From Prunus persica (taxonomy: Eukaryota; Streptophyta; Magnoliopsida; Rosales; Rosaceae), in contig NC_034012.1 in assembly GCF_000346465.2 (NCBI RefSeq), positions 5,698,036 to 5,762,035 of the forward strand: a stretch of 64,000 bases of DNA, read 5' to 3'. Shown here piece by piece: positions 1 to 13,065 of the stretch. Position 1 is the stretch's first letter; every line of letters begins with the position of its first letter. Position numbers and translations under genes: made by a program. The notes beneath the pieces were generated by a model. It was not told the origin of the DNA and ran no database searches. It was given only the letters and a program-made list of their open reading frames with translations.

Positions 1-184
1 ATTCTTATGACTAGGTAGTAACATCATATAGGGAGTTCCATTCATTCACACAAAAAATACGTCTTCGCCTTTTGACACATATTTGTAACCAGACTTGCAA
101 CAGACACTTGATCTTTCTCTTATAATAATACTACATATAATTGCAAAAGTTTGGACTGGCAAGACCAAAAGCTTTTCTTGAAGC

Positions 185-2733
185 TCATTTTCCACAGTTG
201 AAACCATGGCAAACGGAGAGGATTATGACAAGGATTAGTGCGATCAGGATTCCCAAAACAATCAGCTTCACCTTCATGTTCTGCAGCCACATCTTCCTCC
301 GCATTTTCGTCCCAACATTTCTGAAGTCCTGTGCCTGTAAGCAGATCAAGTTTCCCCCATAAGTAGGTTACATAGAATAACAATTCTTTCAAAGGAAATA
401 AAATCTTGAAAAGATGAATCAATTTCGAACTGTGGAAACCGTAGATTCAGAATTAGACTTCATGAACTGTGGAAAGCAATCATAAATTGTACAGGAAGTG
501 TTTAAAGCCCTTTTATGAATCATTACATACTTGGGGAAAAATAGATAATTTCAAGTTTTTAAATTCACAGTATTAGTAACATGTGCTTAGAGAGAGAGAG
601 AGAGAGATAGAGAGAGAGAGGACCTGTTGATGAAGGTTCTCAGTCTTATCGACCAAAAGCTCTATCTTTTCCCCTCTATCTAAAACCTGCATCAAAACGC
701 AAGATGAGGACATATGAGTATTCAGAAAGAAAGAAAAAATTAACGCTATGAAAAGGCATCATCTTATACTCAAAAAAAATTAACCCTTCACAGTCAATTT
801 GCTGGAATTACTTTTGAATTCTGTTTCTTCTCCAGAAACAGTAAACAAGGTCATGGTGGTTAGTAGAATATGGTTTTTGTGGTTTGAGTATTTTAGTCCT
901 TGCTGTTTTTAAGAATGAGTCTATTTTCACAAGATTGAAACAATCTGCATAAAGAACAAGATTGATCATAAAGACTAGCAAAATATACTCCTGGTCAGGT
1001 CTGGTCTACAAGTGAGAAAAAAATGGTCAAGTTATTTTTCTTCATGGAGTCTTTTTAAATTTTTTTTTATCTTCCACAGATAATCATAACATTTTTCAAG
1101 GCTAGGATACTCTTCCTTCACCTGCACATTGGAAACAAGATGGACCTCTATCCTTAAGACTCATTCCAGATCCAGTTTCCTGAGTCCCAACTACCATTAC
1201 TTGTGCCATAGTGCCCAATAGTGTAGGTAACTTAGGTTCTAACAACATTACAAAAGCGCGCACATGCACATTTATGGACATGTTTGTGTGAGCACATGTG
1301 AGTGCACCTAAATGTTCAACAATTTCATCAAGTCGGAGTGAAAAACCCTTATTCCATCTATAGATTCCCAAATCTGAGAAATAGCTGACCAAAAAAGAGA
1401 AAAAATAAAGAAATAAATAGGTGAATTAAGGTAAGTCAGTTGGATTCAATAACATCGTATCCCATCCATGGCAAACAATCTAATAAAAAACAAGTATTCA
1501 ATACCAATAAACCCATGCAGTGTACCTTTTCAATATTCTCCATCATAACACCTTTAACTTCCGAAACCTGGGCCTTCACCTTTGCAAGCTTGCTTATTTC
1601 TTCAGGATGATCAACACAGTACTGCATATGTTCCTTCAATTTTGACCTGCAAGTAATGTAAAACCAAATTAGCTATTTTAACCAGACAAAATTGAATTTG
1701 GATGTCTTTCACATGAACCGAATCAGGTATGATACCCAAATTCCTTGTTAAGGCTATTGGCAGGGGCTGTAGCAGCCTTTCCACCACCATATTTTGAAAC
1801 AAAATCATCTTTGATACGCTCCAGAAAAGCGATAGGTACTTGTCTTCCAGATGATTCATCTGCAACCACACAATACGCTGCAACAAGAAACATCAGTCAG
1901 TAACCTATTGAATAAGATAATAGTAAATTATGAACTGACGCTAACAAGAATTTAAAAATATTCGGTTCTAAGATAGCTCAACGAAATGAAAGGAAGCCTA
2001 TGCAACACAGCAGTAGTTCGAATGTTTTAAGAGTGTCACATTTCCTAGCAAATTCAACATCCAAAATGATTAGATATGTGAAAAACCAGGAAATCAAGGC
2101 ATTGGAAATATTCTCAGTTCAACATTCAAAAAGAAATGAGATGCAATCTACTAATACCTACTCTAGAATGACACTTGATATTTGAATATAATTGAAAACC
2201 AATCACACGGAAACAGCATTCACTCATGCATAGTTGCAAAGCAACAAAAAGATATCTTCTAATGTAAGAATAAGATCCAAGATCTAAAACCTCTAAAGCA
2301 CAGAAATCGAAAACCAGGGCCGTAACTCAAAATTCATAAAATGAGCCCAAACATCAGCATCAAGTACAGATCTACGAACAATTAAGTACATCAAACGAAC
2401 CCTCAACTTCACTTCGGCTTGCGAGCACAACAAAGTAAAATGAACAAAGCAAATAATCAACACAACATAAAGTAGTTTCTCCGTCATTTTCCTACGAGAA
2501 AATTTTCTCGGGAGGCAAAAAGAAGAAGAAAAAAGGGCATTACTGTAGCCATTGTCGACGAGGTAATTGAAGGTGTGGCCATCGCAGTTGTAAGTGAACT
2601 TGTTGTTGGTAGCGGGAAGCTTCTGGAGGCACTGAAACGCTATGGAGTTGAAATTGCCGCTGAATTCCGTGTACTCTGCCAGAATCACAGTGCCTCGTGC
2701 TACGAACGCGTAGATCAGCGACTTCTGCCCCAT
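185..2733 (-). CDS. VAMP721/722-like: VAMP721/722-type R-SNARE (vesicle-associated membrane protein)
   Basis: R-SNARE of the VAMP7 (longin) class, which acts in fusion of secretory vesicles with the plasma membrane and cell plate. Five exons read by eye: 2733-2544, 1877-1736, 1646-1526, 686-624, 334-185; all junctions are GT-AG and phases close exactly, giving 221 aa, close to the family length. The protein starts [10 protein letters not shown] and carries an N-terminal longin domain (about residues 1-120). A SNARE motif follows (about 125-185), with the central arginine in [11 protein letters not shown], and then one C-terminal membrane anchor (about 190-215, [17 protein letters not shown]) ending HGFNCGK. 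The ATG at 2733 is chosen because the family begins MGQ; codons upstream in the same frame lack family similarity. The 5' leader is CT-rich and the fourth intron contains a GA/CT microsatellite. No defects were seen. It cannot be assigned to 721 or 722 specifically. Confidence 0.95.
587..620. repeat. GA/CT microsatellite in VAMP intron
   Basis: Short imperfect (GA)n tract directly beside the donor of VAMP exon 4, interrupted once by GATA. On the gene's strand it is a CT tract just inside the intron. Confidence 0.85.
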
Positions 2734-5056
2734 TTGATTTGAGCCTTCCCCTGAGACCACCTGCTTTGCTTAGCTTTTGGTTTCAGAGAGAGGAACAGAG
2801 GTTTTGTATTTTCCTTCTTTTTTTTTCTCCTTTTGATTTTGTTTTGGATTTTTGGGTTTTGTTTGTGTGAAGCGCTCTTTCTCTCTCTCTGATCTGTCAA
2901 GCGCCTTCTTCCACACTGGTTTTGTTTTGGCTCTTTTTGGGAGAGAGAGAGAGATAAAAGGGAAAGTTGGGGGGTTTAATGAGGTTTAAAAAGTAGAAAG
3001 AGAAGTATGCAAGAAGAAATGTGAGGTTTGAATCTGATTAAGGATTTTAAACTAGAGAGAGAGGGGATTTTGGGGAAAGATTTTTGTGAGGTCGGACTTA
3101 TCTGTGATTCATAAGCTCTACTTTATTTTTATTTTCTTTCTTAAATATGCTAATTATCATATGAAAAATTAGATTCCATCATAGAAGTAAATTTCTACTG
3201 TACATCTGTTTGTTTTTATCATGAATGCATAAATTATGGTTGTTGATTAGATAAAGTTCTATAAGAATGTGCAATTGTAATTCACAACATGACATTGTGA
3301 ATATATCACATGTTCAATAAACAATCATCCATTTTTGCAGATGTGGGTTTGATCAGGGCAATAAGCCCGACTCTTGTACCTAAGTTTAAAATTTCCTCTT
3401 TGGATTAGATTAATTTCTTCTTCTATGAAGATAGATAAATAGGTAAACTCGTATTTGAATATGTAGTTTCAATTTTCAATATAGCAACGTAATGTGTAAA
3501 CATTTGGCATACCGCAATGGATCATGTATCTTAGAATATAATATTTTTTGTAGTTGGAAAATATAATATTTTATTAAAAATTCATAAGATGTAGCATTTA
3601 TATGAATATTTGTGAAAATGAGTGTGATAATATTTGATTGAAGAGTTTGATTTTTCAATTATTATAACTTTGGGTTCAGATTTTGCATGTAATCAGCCAC
3701 CAATTAGAGGAGCAACATATGAGATGATACCCAAATCTTATGGAACAGATAAAAAAAAAAAAAACAACAGAAAATAGTAAAATTTTAGGGATAAAGTCAT
3801 ATGTTTCCTACGCGTGGCATAGTTTAGGTGCTCTTGTAAAAACTACTTTCCTACTTGCGTTGTATGGAATAACAATACTTTACTCTTTTTTTTAAATATG
3901 AAAAAGAAACGTAAAAATAAATAATAAAAAGAGATAAAGCATCAACTTGCCCTACCCGCAACGTCACCAACCACTCAGAGTCTCATACCCACAGAAGAAA
4001 GGAAAGAAGAAAATACAAAAAGGAATAAAGAGTTTCATTTTCTTCTATCATTTTCTCAAAACAGAAATAAATAAAAAAGGGTTCTCCTTGTGATATATAT
4101 TTTTTGGAGGACTTTTTCTATTAAGATGAGCGATAATATACTAAATTCACATACACTACACGAATACTAGAACTCGAACCAAAGATCTTTTCTGAAGGAG
4201 CAGTAGCTCCAAATTACTACACTAATAAGTACTCTGCCACAAATAAGCGACTTAAGCAAAAAACTGGCCAAATTTTATATTTTTTTTGGGGTCATTGCAT
4301 CCTTTTTCAAACACTGCAATTAGAATAATATTTGGTAAAGCAAAAAAAGGGAAGACAGAATTCATCCCTTGCTTTTGTACTGGGAGCTGATATAATATTT
4401 CATATAAGAGCCTTGCTCCAAGCCGCTAGAGGAAAAAAATAAAGCCTTCCTTCTAACATATAGAGATATTTAGTCATATATCCATTCTTAGCACTAATAG
4501 CACTAATAATATAATAAACCCTACACCATTTAATTTCTATAAACAAATCCAAACAAAAAAATTGACAGCTAGCCTTGTTGAATTTAATTTTGATTATTAA
4601 ATTATTTGATACCCTATTGAATGTTTTGGGTATTTTTATGAAGTTTTAGAGTTAGACTTGTTTTAAGAAATTAATGGCAGTTTTATAATTTATAAGAAGT
4701 TAAAAGCCTTTTTGTTATGTTGTAAATGAGCTTTGGGTGTGTTTCTAAAGTCCATTTCATATAAGTTTTTTTTTAAAAAATTAATAATTTAAACCCCCTA
4801 TATTGGGTATAATAGTGAATCTCCCTAAAATATACATCCCTGAAGATGTATTTTCTATATAGCATGGTACATTTCAGAAATATATTAAACATGAGCAGGG
4901 CAAGATGGAAGAATTAAATAATCATCCATGTGGTCTCCGACGCTACCATAAACAGGTGCAATAAGCTGCAAAACATCAGAATAATTGGAATATCAGGACA
5001 GCCAAAATCCATTTTCCAAGATTTGCTCAAACACAACTAACAGGTGCTTGCTTGTT
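2734..5056. other. VAMP 5' leader and intergenic AT-rich DNA
   Basis: The first 350 bp or so (to about 3080) hold the CT/GA-rich leader and promoter side of the VAMP gene. The rest is AT-rich with poly-A/T runs and no credible coding sequence. A dispersed repeat, found again in inverted orientation near 46300, occupies 4581-4829 and is listed separately. From about 4870 the sequence approaches the 3' end of the OSB gene and probably includes its 3' UTR. Confidence 0.6.
4581..4829 (+). repeat. dispersed ~250-bp repeat, copy 1
   Basis: Reverse-complement copy of 46284-46530. Both copies share an end with the motif GGGAGATTCACTATTATACC, a middle motif CCAAAGCTCATTTACAACAT and a far end AATAATCAAAATTAAATT, with scattered substitutions. 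The low coding potential and AT-rich make-up suit a non-autonomous transposon or a remnant of a larger element. No target-site duplication could be fixed, so the class is unknown. Confidence 0.7.
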
Positions 5057-8000
5057 TCATGCGGGAGGCGTATTGCCAATCGTCACAGCTTGCTTAGTTC
5101 TTAAAGGTGGCAGCTTAGGTAGCACCCATGCCGGAGAACTGCTGAGCCATAGTGCTTCACCAGTTTCTTTGTGTTTAAAGTCCGGACCTTTTTTGTTCCT
5201 CTGTGAGAATTAAAAAAGTAGCAAGGCAACAAATTAATTACAGAAATAATTCTTTTTGGGGGGAGGGGGAAGGGAAGGTAGCGTAAAAAACAGATCAAAT
5301 TCAACAGATTACCTTTTCCAATCTATTATCCCACCATTTACCCGGGTTTTCCACCAAGTCCTTCCAGGACTCATCACCTGAATTGAGGGGGATTAAAAAA
5401 GCAGATATCTGATTGAATAGGTTATGAAAAATCCACAACCCTTCACTGCCTTAAACAGTGGCATAAAATGATAGCAGAGTACAAGTTGGACAGATAGTGC
5501 GGCGTAGTTTATGACAAACTTGTGCAGGCTCACCTCTACTCTCCTTTGCTTGTTTTGACTTCTGAATTTGAACATCAAACTCCATGCCTTCAAGTTCTGA
5601 CAAAACCGGCTGTGGTGCCTTGTTAAGCCAGAGTGCATGACTACCATCCTTGCTCTTGAAATCAGGGTGGTTCGGGTTTACCTGTAAAGGAAACAATTAT
5701 GTCATAGCTTTTACCAGCAAATCAGTCTGATATCAAAGGCATTTGAATGAATCATCACCAATCCATTGAGCTTGGGTTTGCGGTAATCCCGCCACTGTTT
5801 TGGATTATCAAGAAGGTCTCTCCAAGGACCTAACGTAGAATCCCCATCTTTCTTCAAGCTGGCTGAAAAACAAGTCAGTCCTTTCTCATCAGTAACAAGA
5901 TTAAAAGTAATAAAAACACTCTAAACATATAATTTATCAAGTAAACCAAGCATTATAAAATGACATGTGGAATTTTGGTGTCAAGCAATTACTTTCACAA
6001 CTATCTGATATAGGTTTCTGATCAAATGTTGTGGAATCTAACTTATTTCGGATCCATTCAGGAGTTGAGTCGTCAATCCGAAGTACTTCGCCATTATTCT
6101 TCCGTTCAAATGCTGCAGCCTTCGGATTATCCTGCGCACAAATTATAATGAATTATACTTAATTGTTTAACATATCAAAGGATCAACATCCCCATTTATT
6201 TAAAACACAAATGGTACTAAAGAAAAAAAATCAATTGAAATAACCCATATAAAAATTGCTACCTCTTTCAACCTGATGTCCCACCACTCATGAGGCTTGG
6301 CAAGGAGATCTTTCCATGTGAGGAGATTTTTCCATGATTTCTCCACGTCCTCCTTTACACCCGCTGCTACTATAAAAGTATGTATGAAAATTGTTAGAGG
6401 TTGTTAAATGGTAACTAGGGTATCATTTTTAGTTTGACTTCAATGACCGTTAAGTCCACTGTATTATTGATGCTGAACCAAAAACATAATTTTCCACATA
6501 GTAAAGAAGTCATATTATCTTAAATTATAAATTCAAAATAACTAGAAGAGAGATATTCTAGTAGGAATTCAAAATGTGCAATAGATTAGTATGCTGAAGA
6601 AATCTTAAATAGGAAACCAAGGAACCAAGCTTGTGACAGTCAAGAGACTCAAAAAGGTGATGATAACCTAACAAACTTAATAAACTCAACCTCAGAAATT
6701 TATCAATAACACATTTGGCAGTGCTATTGCTTTCCGTGTTCACAAGAATTCGGTGGACATCCAATTTCGCACAAACCTAGAATGTTTCACTGTATTGAAA
6801 GCTATTCTCAAACTGACTGTCGTGGTCCCAAATGAAAATGAGCTAAACCAAGTTTTTGAGGAAGTTCAGTTAGGGTCAGATTGGAAATTACACAACCAAA
6901 TACGCTGGTTGGATTTCAGTTTCTGTAGTACCTACCAATCCAAGCAAAGCTGAATGTCTAATGTAAACAGTTTATGAAAATCTAGAACAACAGTTTACTA
7001 TGGTAAAACATAAAAACTCACAAACTACACAGCACTCCATACTAACTCCTAATTACCCCCAAACCTTGTAGCACAAAGGTATTTCTCCAACATTCTTATA
7101 ATTGAGAATTCTTGATAGCATCTTCTAATGAAGTAGATAGCACCTCCAAAGGTGAGGAGGGATTTAGGTGTGAACATTAGACTTTTTAACGGAGACAAGA
7201 AAAATTGGAAGTAGAAAGAGTAAAATGAGGAAGGCATAAGAAAAATGCATACGACCACATCCACAAACAACATACAAAGTTGCAAACATGCCAGCATAAA
7301 AGGAACAGGTATAAACTCTTTCAACAGATATAAACATTATATTTCAAATCAAAGTAATCACTAATTGAATGTTGTAAATCACAAATGCATGCTACATCTG
7401 AAATATAAATATAAAAGGCCAACGGAAGTATGGATTAATGAAATCAAATTCATGCATTCTAGTGGCAATGTTTTCAGCATGTCAAATCCCCCAGGGTTCA
7501 ACAATACATAGGAAAGGTAGCACTTGATCCTTGAGTGCATGATGACCATCCAAGTACTATAAGGTGACAAAACAGGCTGAGAATCACTTAAAAGAATTTA
7601 CCTGTGTGATCAATGGTCTTTTCTTCTTGTCTGTCATCTTTAGAGCTTTTTTTCGTTTGAGAAGATTCTTCGACAAAGTAAAGAGTATGCACCATAACCT
7701 AATGTTCGATACATGTCAGTACAAACCAATAAAAAGAAACGACAGGAAAGAGATAAAATACTGAGCAAAATTTTTCTACCTGCCACATTTGCTAAAACGA
7801 AGTATGAAATCACAGTAATATTGGCTTCTAACCATGTGACATAAGCCTCAGAATTACAAGCAGCAAGACCGAAACTACGAAAACTGCAGAATTAAAATAA
7901 ACTCAACCATACTAACAAATTGCTCAATGCAAGTTTGAGTTAAGGCAACATTGGCTTCTTTTGATACAGAGATGCCCCGAGATTACAGAGTCGCCAATAT

Positions 8001-8722
8001 AAAAGACATCCAGTTAATTACATCAGGAAACAAAGTGATAGCACAGATGTCAATCCAAACTCAACACTTACATTATCTAAGTGAAATTACTTGTACCCAC
8101 ATTTCTAGCAACCACAGAAACTGGAAATTCACCTTAAAACTAGATGTTACCTGAAGAGGGGTCTGGCCCTTACTAGCATTTAGATGAAGCAAATCCGACC
8201 TCAAACTTCCAGCTACAAACACAAAGTCATTCTCTTTCAAATGCAAACTGGCAATATGAGCCAAGTCACCCTCAAATATTATGGGCATCCTGGAAATAAC
8301 AAAACCCAACGCAAAATCAAAACCTCCTACAAAATGACAACAAAAGAAACAAACAAAAGTAATTAAAATCAACAATACTTTAGAGAATGAGACGAAGATG
8401 AAGAAGAGGAGAGAATGGTGGCAGCCCAAACGTTCCCATCGGGGGTAGCTTGGGATTGAAGAGGGGTATGCACGTGACCAATGAGGCGCACTGAATTGGC
8501 AACCTTCGGCTGGAACGGGACTTCGACCGGCCTCGGCCAATCGACCTTTGGCGGTGGTTGTTGTGGTGGTTCGGAAGGAGGAGGTTTAGTGATGGTTTTA
8601 GTGTTTTGGGTTTTGGGTTTAGTTTTTCCAGTGGTGGTGGCGTAGTGAGATTGCAGAAGCTGTAGGGGACGCAAGAGAATAAGGCGTTTTTTTTTTGTTA
8701 TTGCTCTGCATATTGAATTCAT
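5057..8722 (-). CDS. OSB-like: organellar single-stranded DNA-binding protein (OSB family, three PDF motifs)
   Basis: OSB proteins bind single-stranded DNA in mitochondria or plastids and restrain illegitimate recombination. Nine exons: 8722-8379, 8289-8151, 7698-7602, 6369-6263, 6131-5993, 5862-5759, 5681-5534, 5377-5313, 5200-5057. Phases close with no internal stop, giving about 428 aa. The first ~40 residues are basic and Ser/Thr/Leu-rich, suiting an organelle transit peptide. A proline-rich stretch follows. Exons 1-3 encode the OB-fold region (VNSVRLIGHVHTP-like start, FVFVAGSLRSD). Three copies of the PDF motif follow: WKDLLAKPHEWWDIR (exon 4), WRDLLDNPKQWRDYR (exon 6) and WKDLVENPGKWWDNR (exon 8). 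The second copy has WR in place of the usual WW. ATG 8722 is the first in-frame ATG. Introns are short except intron 3 (1.2 kb). Three PDF motifs suggest the OSB3/OSB4 type rather than OSB1; mitochondrion versus plastid is undecided. Confidence 0.92.
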
Positions 8723-9555
8723 GGCCAAAATCACCCTTCGGGTTCTTTGTCCTGCGCTTCTGGGGTTTTAGGGACGGAGACTGGAGAGGACCAAGGTAGC
8801 CGTATGCTTTTGTGATTGGTACCGTGCGATACGCTTTTTAAGCAAACACAGCATAGTTTAGGGGAACATCCGTAAATAGGACCGATATACCTAAGCCTTT
8901 TGCCAAAGTATCACAACTTGGCACATACGGGTCCAGTTAGACAAGAAATTGTGTCTGCCTATTACATTCAAATTCGATCTCCCTTTTGTATATCAAAATT
9001 TAAGAGGAGGGATTCAAACTTGGGCCAACTGTCGTGATTAGCTAGTTTAATCCATTAACGTGTTACAACTTAAAATTCAAAGCAAAAGAATCAAAGCAGA
9101 GTATGGTTTTTGAAACAGTCCAAGGAAATAATTGAAAATTTTAGAGCACATGATTGCAAAAGAATCCATCATGTAGAAATAAACAAGTACATATTATTCA
9201 TACAACAAACATATCATATATGTCTTCCTTCTGAGAGTTCCACGTTATTCTCATTCATGTCACAGAGGAATTAATGAAACGATTGTACATTACAACATAT
9301 GGATCAATTGGTCGAGCAAGGAAGGTCTGTGTGTCTGTGCATCAACCAGATCTTATTAACCTGAGTCGGGTTGCGTCCCGAATTATTACAACAGTTGAAA
9401 AGGGGTAGACAAAAAGTACTTTGTTATGGAACTCAAAAGAAGGTACGTAGGAGAAAAATAGGTTCAGTCCTTCCTCATGATCCTACATATATAATGAACT
9501 GCATCATCAGAAACAAAACATGTGTATGTATATATAAAGAACAGATTGTCTCTAG

Positions 9556-9591
<36 letters not shown>

Positions 9592-10012
9592 CAAACAAAG
9601 AGAATTAATTGTTTGGTCTGTCTAACATATTACCTTCTGCATAATTTTGAGGTGTGGACATGATGGATGCAGCAACTTCCTACAGCACTGCAACCCTAAT
9701 GTCCTTATCTAGCTTAGACTGCGGGGAACTCATAGTTGTCTGCAGATTGCTAATGTGATGACTGAGGAGTAAGTTGAGTAGTCGATTGCAGGAAAACCCC
9801 TTTATGATCTGAATTTTTTAAAAAAAAAAAAAATTGAAAGGAAAGGTGAATTACCAAATCGACAGTTATTGTATGAAACATAAATTTGTTTGTGGGACAA
9901 AGGACATACCGAAGCTGCTATTCCTGTTCATCATCCGTTTGGAGACAGAGGACGTACTGAAGCTGATGTTTTCATGAAAAATAAGTAGAAAACCAGAGTT
10001 AGTTAGCAGTTT
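8723..10012. other. intergenic: OSB promoter side and 3' flank of the broken NLR
   Basis: No credible protein gene. A (CA)n tract lies at about 9559-9587. Between 9640 and 9990 there are GT-AG-like signals on the minus strand that could be small 3' UTR or C-terminal exons of the NLR at 10013-13065. A candidate NLR donor (AAG/GTTAGT) lies at 10092/10091, but no partner exon is convincing. Confidence 0.4.
9559..9587. repeat. (CA)n microsatellite
   Basis: Uninterrupted run of about 14 CA dinucleotides in intergenic DNA. Confidence 0.9.
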
Positions 10013-13000
10013 TCAATTAACGTAAAGGGGAATTGTGAAAGCAACAAGTTGTCTAACGAACTTAACTTTGATGTGCACAGGAAAGACTAACCTTGGATTG
10101 GGTTGGTGAGAAGTTATGATCTCCATCTTCAGTTCAGGAAAGCTCCAAATGTTTTGCTCCTGGTCAGGATTATTAACCTTCATTTTTCCCTCATATTCGG
10201 TCTTGTTGAGTTCAAGTGGATCAACCAACACCAACTCTTTGGGCTCATTTCCCTTATTGTAATTGTTCACTTGACGTCGCCTGATGGAGATCTTTTTGAG
10301 TTTTGGCAAGGATTGCAACATCTCAATCCTGAATAAGTAGACCAAATTTTCACAGTCCGAGATATGGATGACTTTTAGGTGATCAAGATGAGGTTGAAGC
10401 TGAAATGGAAGTAGGTCGCCACTGTCTCCTTTGGACTCTATCAAAGCCTTCATCTTCGGACACTTCTCAACTGAGATTTTTTCGATGTTTGGAAGGTTGT
10501 ACAATGTGTCTCTCTTGAATAAATAGACCAAACTTTCACAACCAGAGATATTGATGACCTTCAGGCTATCTAGACTATAACTTGGCAGCCAATGTAGATC
10601 CAAATTTCTGATTACATGCAGCTCATAGGTCTCTCCTGGGAGTGTGACTGGTTGTCCTTTCACATGGGAGTTGCTTTTGATGAAAAGTATGCTGTTTTTG
10701 CAAATCTTTGTTTCATGAGTACAAGAAACATCACCTAAATAGACTTTCAATTTGTAGAGATGATGAGTCTTGGAAACAACATAGCTGTTAAAGGCTTCTG
10801 CATCTGGGAACTTGGCCTGAAGAATAGCTAAGCGACTAAGAAATCCCAGCTTCTCAATACTACTTGCTCCTTTCAACAAAGAACCCGCGACAGAGTCATC
10901 ATTAGTTATCATCAACACTTCTTCTAGACTGACTAATGCATGCACAACTTCTGCTCGAAATTCTTCCACACAGGTACGAGACATGTTTAGGCGAATAAGC
11001 CTAGTTAGTTTCTCCATTCCATCGGGCAATTTTGTTATAGGAGTATCAGAAAGGTCAAGAAGAAGAGTTTCTCAGAGTTTTCCAAAGAGGGCAGGGCTTT
11101 CAAGTTGGGACAATTGCGCAGAAGAAGTGCCGTTAGTTTTTTCAAGTAAGAGGTTGATTGTGGAAGGGTAGAGATGTTGGTCTGAGAAAGGTCAAGAACT
11201 ATGAGGTTAGGCATATTACAAAAGAAATTTTCGTGCAAATGAATGATGGGGTTGTTCTGCAGAAGTAATGTGCACAGATTGGAAAAATTGGGCTGTTCCA
11301 TAATCGCTCGAATCTTATTTGTCATCAATGAGGCTCTCTCTACTCCAGACAAGTACTTTTCCTGTTGCAAGTGCAACTGTGCGTGGGGAAGCTTCTCGCC
11401 AGCTTTGATGAGAAACTGACCAGGGTTGGTAAGATGGATTGCCATTTTCCTAGCTAAGTTGCGCATCTTGATCATGCGGTGTTTGCCTTTAACAGCAAGA
11501 AGGCCTTGTTGATCTTGAGGAATGTCTATTTCTTCCACAAGGTGTGCTCTTATGAGTTCATAGAATATCTTTTTTGCTTGTCCCATATCTTCTATGTGTC
11601 CGCTTCTCTCATTGCCATTGATCAAACCCTCCCAAAACCAATACTCGACTAATTCCTTTTTCTCGATCAGATGACCACTTGGGTATAATGCACAGTAGAG
11701 GAAACATTTCTTCGTTTCTTCCTTCAAGGCATCGTAGTTGTCTTTCAAAATGTTAAATGCTTTTTCATTCATGCCATCCAAGATATCTGGAGACTCTTTT
11801 AACATGTCAAATGTTGCATTCCATGCAACAACGTGGTCAACATGAGAACCACCATTGTTCTTCAATTCTTTCAAGGTTTGTGCCAGCCAGATGATGGTAA
11901 AGGGCAAACATTCCCATTCATCTATCATTTTCTTTGCATTAGCTCCAGTATCTTCCCTTAATTTTGACAATTCAATGCCAGCTTCGATCTCAAACAACGT
12001 TTGCGCCTCTCCACTCGGCAGAGGCTGGATCTTAACATATGTACCAATTCTGATGTCGGGACACACGGGAAGTGATCTCGACACGATTATGATCTTGCAG
12101 CCATTTTCCTTGGTTGGCACTGGAATCCCGATTAACTTGAGAGGGAAATCATTCTGCATATTATCTAAAATGATCAGAAACGTTAACTCATTCAGCTCAT
12201 TTGCCAGTGTGTCTGCCCTACTCTCGCCAGCAGTTTTCAAGTCGATTTTTAGTTGCTCTGCAATTTTGTTTTGCAAGTTATCAATGGATGATTCAGTTCC
12301 TTCGTGCTCTACAGTCACCCAAATGACTTTATCAAAGTGGTCCCTCGGGCTGTTACCAGGAATTGGTAACGTGGACGGTGATGATGAGGCCATACTGCAA
12401 GCTTGGTAGTCCTTTAGTATGCTGTCGTTGACTGCAGATACAATTTCTGTCTTCCCCGAACCAGGCATTCCATGAACACGTATCGTCTGAAAATCCTTCC
12501 CTGTTACATACCCCTTAATCTCTTTGATCTTATTTTCTGCCTCTCCCAAAAGCCTTGTTCTGCTGCTGCCTCTCAGCCGTCCCACCACAACCGATTGATC
12601 CACAAGGAGGAAATCTTTGCCCTCATTATGCACTGCATCCAACTGTCCAATGAAATCTTCAATTTCTTTCCCAGCATTGTACTGTGAAAAACACTTTGGT
12701 GCTTCGTAGAAATGATTAATGTCACTTATTTGCTCTCGAAAATGCAACGGATCAGCATCCTTCATCAGCTTCTCTGCCGTTTCTAGCCACTCGGAGTTTT
12801 TGAATGACTTGAGAACCACCTTGCCCTTGGACTCTCGTTTTACTTCATACAATCGTCGTCCTAGATCATTCCATTTACTCTCCAAAACCTCTAGTCTTTC
12901 TTTGCGTTTCTTGAAAAAATGGTAGCGCTTCGTCACGGTTTCACGGATACAGGGTGCAGATATCAGATTTATAACTACGGTTACACAGCCACAGACGCTA

Positions 13001-13065
13001 GCAATAATTGCAACGGTTCCTGCAATTCGAGGAAGAGCCAAGATTACATAATTAAGTTGCAGCAA
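10013..13065 (-). pseudogene. CC-NBS-LRR resistance gene, frameshifted and without a visible start codon
   Basis: NLR immune receptor of the RPS2/RPS5/At4g27190 style. The first frame (13065-11035) encodes a short coiled-coil region and an NB-ARC domain: P-loop GMPGSGKTE near residue 200, kinase-2 LIILDN, RNBS-B CKIIIVSRS, a GLPL site altered to CLPFTI, RNBS-D CFLYCALYP and an MHD site altered to MIK. The first LRRs follow. The second frame (11029-10013) continues the LRRs (SGCESLVYLF, then repeated VYLF and EKISVEKCP units). The frames meet at 11053-11070 in a TTC/CTT run, where one base appears missing (or two extra); the LRR consensus continues across the join in the shifted frame. The long frame has a stop immediately upstream of 13065 and no ATG before about residue 100. 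Residues I-A-G-T-V at 13026 align with the usual M-A-G start, so ATG may have become ATT. An upstream start exon or an assembly error in the run remain alternatives. Confidence 0.72.

Noticed and set aside
8723..8734. Longer OSB start at 8734
   Set aside because: That codon is GTG; the ATG at 8722 is the plausible plant start.
11855..12925. Plus-strand ORFs across the NLR
   Set aside because: Antisense shadows of the NB-ARC coding sequence with no domain similarity.
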